In this document: positions 1-3,608 of the stretch, piece after piece
Layout of the letters: each line of letters opens with the position of its first letter
Position numbering within the stretch: position 1 is the first letter of the stretch
From: Ruminococcus sp.
GTDB taxonomy: Bacteria > Bacillota_A > Clostridia > Oscillospirales > Ruminococcaceae
Assembly (NCBI RefSeq): GCF_024684275.1
Contig: NZ_JAIKXF010000061.1
Location: 1 to 9,479, forward strand
Direction of reading: 5' to 3'
Length of the DNA stretch: 9,479 nucleotides
Made by a program: the position numbers and the translations under genes
Notes under the pieces: model-generated
Told to the model about the DNA's origin: nothing
Databases searched by the model: none
The model's input: only the letters and a program-made list of their open reading frames with translations

Positions 1-183
1 CTCCTCCAGTATGATAATACTTGCAGGACACTCCTTGGCACATTTTCCGCAGCCTACGCACATCGTTTCATCAATGACTGCATTTATGCCGTGAGGTACA
101 CTTACAGCTCCCTTTGGGCAGACCTTTACACAGCAGCCGCAAGCCACGCACAGGCTTTTATCAATTACAGCTTTTCGTTTCAT
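1..183 (-). CDS. 2[4Fe-4S] dicluster ferredoxin, partial (C-terminal end outside window)
   Basis: Reading the minus strand from the ATG at 183-181 gives 61 residues beginning MKRKAVIDKSLCVACGCC, still open at the window edge. Two complete cluster-binding motifs are visible: C12-x2-C15-x2-C18-x3-C22-P and C42-x2-C45-x2-C48-x3-C52-P. This is the classic bacterial 8Fe-8S electron-carrier pattern, with an extra Cys17 inside the first motif. There is no signal peptide, so it should act in the cytoplasm as a low-potential electron carrier or as a small subunit or domain of an oxidoreductase. The start is fixed by an AGGAGG ribosome binding site about 7 bases upstream. Simple ferredoxins of this kind end near 56-65 residues, so it may be almost complete, but a longer protein with a ferredoxin N-terminus cannot be excluded. 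Its redox partner is not visible. Confidence 0.93.
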   Translation of the reverse strand, partial: MKRKAVIDKSLCVACGCCVKVCPKGAVSVPHGINAVIDETMCVGCGKCAKECPASIIILEE

Positions 184-188
184 GTAAT

Positions 189-196
189 CGCCTCCT
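189..196 (-). promoter_or_regulatory. Ribosome binding site of the ferredoxin gene
   Basis: On the minus strand CAGGAGGC lies about 7 bases before the ATG at 183. It is a near-perfect Shine-Dalgarno sequence and decides the ferredoxin start. Confidence 0.8.
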
Positions 197-213
197 GAGT
201 ATATTATATACTC
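197..213. repeat. 17-nt perfect palindrome directly upstream of the ferredoxin ribosome binding site
   Basis: GAGTATATtATATACTC has 8-base arms around a single central base and abuts the Shine-Dalgarno sequence of the ferredoxin gene. On the minus strand its middle contains TATAAT. That hexamer lies so close to the Shine-Dalgarno site that it is unlikely to be a normal -10 box for this gene. The palindrome could be an operator, or an RNA hairpin in the leader that limits ribosome access. It is AT-rich, so chance remains possible. Confidence 0.45.
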
Positions 214-229
214 TTTGTAGTTTTTGGTC

Positions 230-244
230 TGTGACAAAGTCACA
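230..244. promoter_or_regulatory. TGTGAC-AAA-GTCACA dyad upstream of the ferredoxin gene
   Basis: TGTGACAAAGTCACA is a perfect 15-nt dyad with 6-base arms and a 3-base centre. It resembles half-sites of CRP/FNR-family operators (TGTGA...TCACA) but with one base less between the halves. Its centre lies 32 bases, about three helical turns, from the centre of the palindrome at 197-213. It may be a transcription-factor site, or a short leader hairpin if the transcript begins further upstream. The regulator is not identified. Confidence 0.4.
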
Positions 245-290
245 TTAGAGGTAAATATACGAACAAGTTTATGAATTGCTCCAAAACGTT

Positions 291-482
291 TTAAAAGCAA
301 TATGCAAAAGCTCCTTTTCCGATGGAGTTTACAGTGTTAGGAATAACAACACTGATCATAGTTTCGCAATGTGAAAAAGCTCGGTCTCCGATCTCTGTTA
401 CGCCTCTTGGAATCTGAACATTTGCTTCATTTCCATTGTAGGACTCCAGAATATGACCTCTTATGATGAAATCTTCAAGCAT
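291..482 (-). CDS. Small BspA-type leucine-rich-repeat protein, 63 aa, probably truncated
   Basis: The product has no signal peptide. It begins MLEDFIIRGHILESYNGN and then carries about two BspA/LRR_5-type repeats: VQIPRGVTEIGDRAFSHC and VVIPNTVNSIGKGAFAYC. It stops directly after the Cys that normally closes a repeat. Full-length relatives usually carry many such repeats. The neighbouring LRR-dockerin protein has the same stretch (IPNSVNTIGDGAF) and continues with KNLKSV. The matching DNA, 319-345 here and 7551-7577 there, agrees at 22 of 27 bases. Past the stop, no reading frame resumes an LRR pattern before 183, so this is not a simple frameshift within what can be seen. The gene keeps a promoter (516-544) and a modest Shine-Dalgarno (AAAGGGTG). 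It is either a decayed 5' remnant or a real mini-LRR protein, possibly for protein-protein contact. No terminator separates it from the ferredoxin gene on the same strand. Confidence 0.6.
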   Translation of the reverse strand: MLEDFIIRGHILESYNGNEANVQIPRGVTEIGDRAFSHCETMISVVIPNTVNSIGKGAFAYCF

Positions 483-515
483 TATTTCACACCCTTTGTT
501 TCTGATTTTATTCTT

Positions 516-544
516 ATTATACAGCAGAAATTCTGAAAAAGCAA
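516..544 (-). promoter_or_regulatory. Sigma-70-type promoter of the small LRR gene
   Basis: On the minus strand TTGCTT (544-539), a 17-base spacer and TATAAT (521-516) precede the 63-aa gene by about 34 bases. The -10 box is perfect and the spacing optimal; the -35 box keeps only the TTG core. The spacer contains a short palindrome, CAGAAATTCTG, at 525-535. Confidence 0.6.
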
Positions 545-642
545 TAGATTACCCGTGTATACGCCCACTTATGCAGGAAGACAGTGCTTCAATAAGAGGA
601 GATATTTCTATTATTTCACTTTTGGAAAAATATATTATTATT

Positions 643-648
643 TTGACA
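643..648 (+). promoter_or_regulatory. Possible -35 box (TTGACA) for the 163-aa gene
   Basis: A perfect TTGACA lies 54 bases before the ATG at 703, but nothing close to TATAAT stands 16-18 bases downstream (the sequence there is GTGTTT). It is recorded as a weak candidate only. No better plus-strand promoter was seen between 483 and 702. Confidence 0.22.
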
Positions 649-684
649 TACTGACGAAACAAACTGTGTTTTAACTTCTGGATT

Positions 685-690
685 AGGAGG
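685..690 (+). promoter_or_regulatory. Ribosome binding site with long spacing, 163-aa gene
   Basis: A perfect AGGAGG is followed by 12 bases before the ATG at 703, against the usual 6-9. No other start codon lies closer in frame, and a TAA at 691-693 blocks any upstream start. Translation is therefore probably from 703, with reduced efficiency. Confidence 0.6.
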
Positions 691-702
691 TAAATAGCTT
701 TT

Positions 703-1194
703 ATGGAAAAGAAAAGGCGAGATGTTATTGTTAGTAGGTTCGAGACATATGGAGACGACTTCCGATTCGACGATAATAAGGCTATTTGTAATTTAGCCGT
801 CAATACCAAGGACAAAACTATCAGATTCACGCTAGAAGATGGCGGTTCTCCATCGCTGTACGTAATCCTGATGGCTATGAGCGTAAATAAGGCTTGGCTG
901 GAAATAATTGAAAAATGCGAAGAGCCTGCTGAGATGGACCGATATTTCTTGCTCACCCGTTGGATCAACTTTGAGTCATCGGATTATTTTCTCTGTCATG
1001 AGAGGGATGATGGTGTGACTGTGATCGATAAGTGCCTGATCAAATGCGGCGTTGGTGGCGGCATTGACTCTTGTACATTGTCGCCGTTAGATTATTTACT
1101 ACTACTGGAGTATGATTCGCGTTTGGATTTTAGTACACCAGACGACAGATTAAAAGAACTGCGAAAAGACTACGACTTTAGGTATTTAAAGTAA
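703..1194 (+). CDS. Hypothetical protein, 163 aa, unknown function
   Basis: I do not recognise this protein. It starts MEKKRRDVIVSRFETYGDDF, has no signal peptide and no obvious membrane segment, is acidic in its C-terminal half and ends DYDFRYLK. A glycine-rich turn (KCGVGGGIDSC) and a leucine run (LDYLLLLEYDS) stand out; they suggest a globular cytoplasmic protein. The start is fixed by an in-frame TAA at 691-693 just upstream. The AGGAGG at 685-690 lies 12 bases from the ATG, which is longer than usual. It is the only plus-strand gene in the left part of the window, sits alone between two minus-strand genes, and shares a bidirectional hairpin terminator with the xylanase-like gene. Its codons look AT-rich: 22 G/C in the 60 bases 781-840, against 35 in hsdM bases 9061-9120. 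It may be a recently acquired orphan. Confidence 0.75.
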   Translation: MEKKRRDVIVSRFETYGDDFRFDDNKAICNLAVNTKDKTIRFTLEDGGSPSLYVILMAMSVNKAWLEIIEKCEEPAEMDRYFLLTRWINFESSDYFLCHERDDGVTVIDKCLIKCGVGGGIDSCTLSPLDYLLLLEYDSRLDFSTPDDRLKELRKDYDFRYLK

Positions 1195-1207
1195 ATTAAA
1201 TAAGGAA

Positions 1208-1230
1208 AAGGCGGGAGATTCTCCCGCCTT
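1208..1230. terminator. Bidirectional hairpin terminator between the 163-aa gene and the xylanase-like gene
   Basis: AAGGCGGGAG-att-CTCCCGCCTT forms a 10-bp GC-rich stem with a 3-base loop. On the minus strand the stem is followed by a T-rich tract (TTCCTTATTTAATTT), which makes it a good intrinsic terminator for the xylanase-like gene ending at 1268. On the plus strand the tail (CATTCAATTTATT) is less U-rich, but it starts 13 bases after the stop of the 163-aa gene, so it probably serves both convergent genes. Confidence 0.82.
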
Positions 1231-1267
1231 CATTCAATTTATTACTATTGGAAGCACTTTTTGTACG

Positions 1268-3436
1268 TTATTTTGCGAAGCTCAGCTCCTTGAAATCAGC
1301 ATAGCCGTTTGAATCATATGACTCAACATACATTCCTATTTTCGTTACACAGGCGATTTCTTCGTTGTATATGGAACATTCCTCAAGGAAATCGCTTAGA
1401 TTGTATTTGTTTTCAATACAGCATGAATCGCTATTTTTTATGGGATCATCCTTGCGATAGAAGTATAAGTTGCTTATCTTTCCTGCTCTATACTCCTTGT
1501 TCATATAATACTCAACGCCGTTTACAGTGACTGTTTCGTACTTCCCGCTGTCTATTGCTTCGCTGATGTAACTCTTAGCATAGCTGTTCCACTTAAAGCA
1601 TTCGTGTATCTCAAAGTCTATCCATTGGTTATCTTCCCGGAATGCTCCGCGGAGAAACACATCTATATCATTTGTTGAGTTTATATCAGCATAATAGTTG
1701 ATATCGAAGTCCTTGCAGTAATTTAATGAGTATTCGTCGTATTCAGCATAGCTTCCGCAGGTATAATCGGCTATTCTGTTCCATTCAGCAGTAAATGTGC
1801 CGTCCCTGCGTACTATGGTGCTGACGGCATCATCGTTTTGTCTGTGGGCTGAGACCTCCAACGTGCACTGATTATCTGTGTTGCGGAATATATTGTCGCC
1901 TGTCAGTAAAACTGCTTCATTCTCGGTAAGAGGTATCTCATCCGAAACGCCGAGCACGTACTTTGTCAGAAGCACAAGGTCACTTACATTTGTCTTGAAA
2001 TCGCCGTTTGCATCGCCGCTTTCCTCTATGATGTTATTGCCTGTTGACTTCAATACAGCCTTGCGGCATAACACAATATCAAAGCTGTTTATAGTACCGT
2101 CGCCGTTGAGGTCGCAGCGCTTCCCGGCTTCAAATGTCTGTATTGCCGTATCGTCTGCGGAACCGGCAGAGCTTATGAAGAAATCGTCGATAAAGAAATC
2201 AACGTTTGAATCAGCTTCAAATATGATCATGTATTTTCGGAAATTATCATGCTTGAAATCAAAGAACAGACCGCGTATGTTTGTCCATTGACCGGCTTTA
2301 CATATCCTTTTTCCAATATGATACGTTTTGTCCTGCGGCAATACTTCTTCATCATTGTATTCGTACAAATACACTTTAAAGGAAGTATCCTTATCTGCGT
2401 ATATCCTCGCTCCCGTCTGAAAACGGGCAGCAGTACCGTCTGAGGGAGCCGGAAGGTAATAAGGATCCAGCTCATAACAGAACGCTGATGATATATATTC
2501 GCCGCAGCATACGTTCAATGACTGCTCACCGCTGAAAAAAGCGTCTTTGGTGAGTTTGACCGTGTTTCCACTGTAGCAGCCGGCTTTGTCGTTTTCTGTC
2601 TCAAAATCCACCGTTATTATCCTTCCGTCCCTGCCGACAGGAAGAGGATCATGCCGCTCGTATGGTTCATGGATCTTGAATTTATCGAACAACTCCTCTG
2701 TAGCAGCGTCCATATTTGTATCCATTGAGATAAGCTTTGCGGAGCCGTTGGACTTGTACGCCTCAATTCCGAATTTCACATCATAAAGATATCCCACATC
2801 CAGTCCTGCGGAAGCCCATGCTTTGAAGTGCCCGCTCACATCTATAGTTCCCTCAAGATGATTTGTGGAATTGAGCTCAAGCGGGTCTCTGCGTGCAACG
2901 CTCCAATACATGGGGTAATTGTAGCCTCTGCCGTCAAAAGTCTGTCCAACATAAATGCTCCAGAAAAGATCGTAAGTAGTGTCGCCAATGATCACGCTGC
3001 CCAGTTTTTCAGCATTTTCTCCGGGCGGCTGCCATGATGCCCAGGCTTCAACAATATGAAATTTTGCCAATGCATTTGACATCCAGCCCTGAACCCCAAC
3101 ATATGCGATCCCGTCGGTATTTATATCAAGAGAGTAGTCGATAGAGTAATCCTTCACCTGATCAGCTTGTACCGTGTTTTTTTCAAAGCCATTTCCCTTC
3201 AGTGCCGTTGAATTGTGTATGTCGTTCCAACTAAAAGAAAAGCCGTTGTTGTCTGTGTTTTCATATTCAACATCGCCCTCGTAAAAAGCATTCCAAATCT
3301 CGTAAACGTAGTCATCAATTATACCCTTTATCAGCTGATCAGCAGCATTTGCAGTGAACAAGTTAAAGGCTGACACAACACAAAAACATACGACTGCTGT
3401 GAGTACAGATAACATTTTTGTCAGTGTTTTTTTCAT
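1268..3436 (-). CDS. Exported dockerin protein with degenerate GH11 xylanase module, CBM22-like module and second GH11-like module, 722 aa
   Basis: A Sec signal peptide (about 1-31, ending TANA|AD) precedes four modules. Residues 43-240 match the GH11 beta-jelly-roll pattern: IVEAWASWQPPG, YDLFW, MYWSV, HFKAWASAG, IEAYKSNGSA. The nucleophile position of the usual LxEYYIV motif is K125; the acid/base Glu is kept as E225. Residues about 272-423 look like a CBM22/CBM4-type carbohydrate-binding jelly roll (start ITVDFE, end DFFIDDFFIS). Residues 439-496 are a dockerin with loops D442/N444/D446/D453 and D475/N477/D479/D486. Residues about 505-722 resemble a second, more diverged GH11 fold (GTFTAEWNRI, KDFDINYYADIN, VESYDSNGYADF, E705). 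The dockerin should attach the protein to a cell-surface scaffoldin. The order follows R. flavefaciens GH11-CBM22-dockerin-X xylanases. The family suggests xylan as ligand; loss of hydrolysis is my inference. It is transcribed alone, between its own promoter and a terminator. Confidence 0.86.
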   Translation of the reverse strand: MKKTLTKMLSVLTAVVCFCVVSAFNLFTANAADQLIKGIIDDYVYEIWNAFYEGDVEYENTDNNGFSFSWNDIHNSTALKGNGFEKNTVQADQVKDYSIDYSLDINTDGIAYVGVQGWMSNALAKFHIVEAWASWQPPGENAEKLGSVIIGDTTYDLFWSIYVGQTFDGRGYNYPMYWSVARRDPLELNSTNHLEGTIDVSGHFKAWASAGLDVGYLYDVKFGIEAYKSNGSAKLISMDTNMDAATEELFDKFKIHEPYERHDPLPVGRDGRIITVDFETENDKAGCYSGNTVKLTKDAFFSGEQSLNVCCGEYISSAFCYELDPYYLPAPSDGTAARFQTGARIYADKDTSFKVYLYEYNDEEVLPQDKTYHIGKRICKAGQWTNIRGLFFDFKHDNFRKYMIIFEADSNVDFFIDDFFISSAGSADDTAIQTFEAGKRCDLNGDGTINSFDIVLCRKAVLKSTGNNIIEESGDANGDFKTNVSDLVLLTKYVLGVSDEIPLTENEAVLLTGDNIFRNTDNQCTLEVSAHRQNDDAVSTIVRRDGTFTAEWNRIADYTCGSYAEYDEYSLNYCKDFDINYYADINSTNDIDVFLRGAFREDNQWIDFEIHECFKWNSYAKSYISEAIDSGKYETVTVNGVEYYMNKEYRAGKISNLYFYRKDDPIKNSDSCCIENKYNLSDFLEECSIYNEEIACVTKIGMYVESYDSNGYADFKELSFAK

Positions 3437-3442
3437 ATGTTT

Positions 3443-3450
3443 CCCCCCCT
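3443..3450 (-). promoter_or_regulatory. G7-tract ribosome binding site of the xylanase-like gene
   Basis: On the minus strand the Shine-Dalgarno sequence is a run of seven G preceded by A (AGGGGGGG), 6 bases before the ATG at 3436. A homopolymer here is unusual compared with the AGGAGG sites of neighbouring genes. It could vary in length by slippage, or be a sequencing-sensitive spot. Confidence 0.6.
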
Positions 3451-3471
3451 GAGATGTTATTTTATGCCATT

Positions 3472-3500
3472 ATTATACAAGGCCGAGAGGCAGAAATCAA
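3472..3500 (-). promoter_or_regulatory. Sigma-70-type promoter of the xylanase-like gene
   Basis: On the minus strand TTGATT (3500-3495), exactly 17 bases and a perfect TATAAT (3477-3472) lie upstream. The predicted transcript start is near 3465, giving a leader of about 28 bases that carries the G-run ribosome binding site. Confidence 0.72.
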
Positions 3501-3558
3501 GTCGTTTATTGCCGAATATACAGCTGTTTTGAAATTGTTCCTGTTATAAGCTATAAAG

Positions 3559-3586
3559 AAATCCGCCCATTATTATGGGCGGATTT
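3559..3586 (-). terminator. Hairpin terminator of the 971-aa dockerin gene
   Basis: AAATCCGCCCAT-tatt-ATGGGCGGATTT is a perfect 12-bp stem with a 4-base loop, starting 22 bases after the stop codon at 3609. On the minus strand it is followed by CTTTATAG, a modest U-tract joined to the TTT at the stem base. It separates this gene from the xylanase-like gene, whose promoter lies downstream at 3472-3500. Confidence 0.82.
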
Positions 3587-3608
3587 TCGTATTATTATGT
3601 AACTGTGA

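Noticed and set aside
197..213. TATAAT on the minus strand as the ferredoxin -10 box
   Set aside because: It would put the transcript start on the ribosome binding site, and no -35 box lies 16-18 bases upstream (CAGACC). The palindrome is a better description.
549..968. Open minus-strand frame of 139 codons opposite the 163-aa gene
   Set aside because: No ribosome binding site or family features. The plus-strand frame has a perfect AGGAGG and ends at a terminator hairpin.
3062..3064. Lys125 codon AAA as a sequencing error for GAA
   Set aside because: One base would restore Glu, but neighbouring active-site residues are also replaced (Q116, H127 and probably Y162 and M176), so the site looks truly degenerate.
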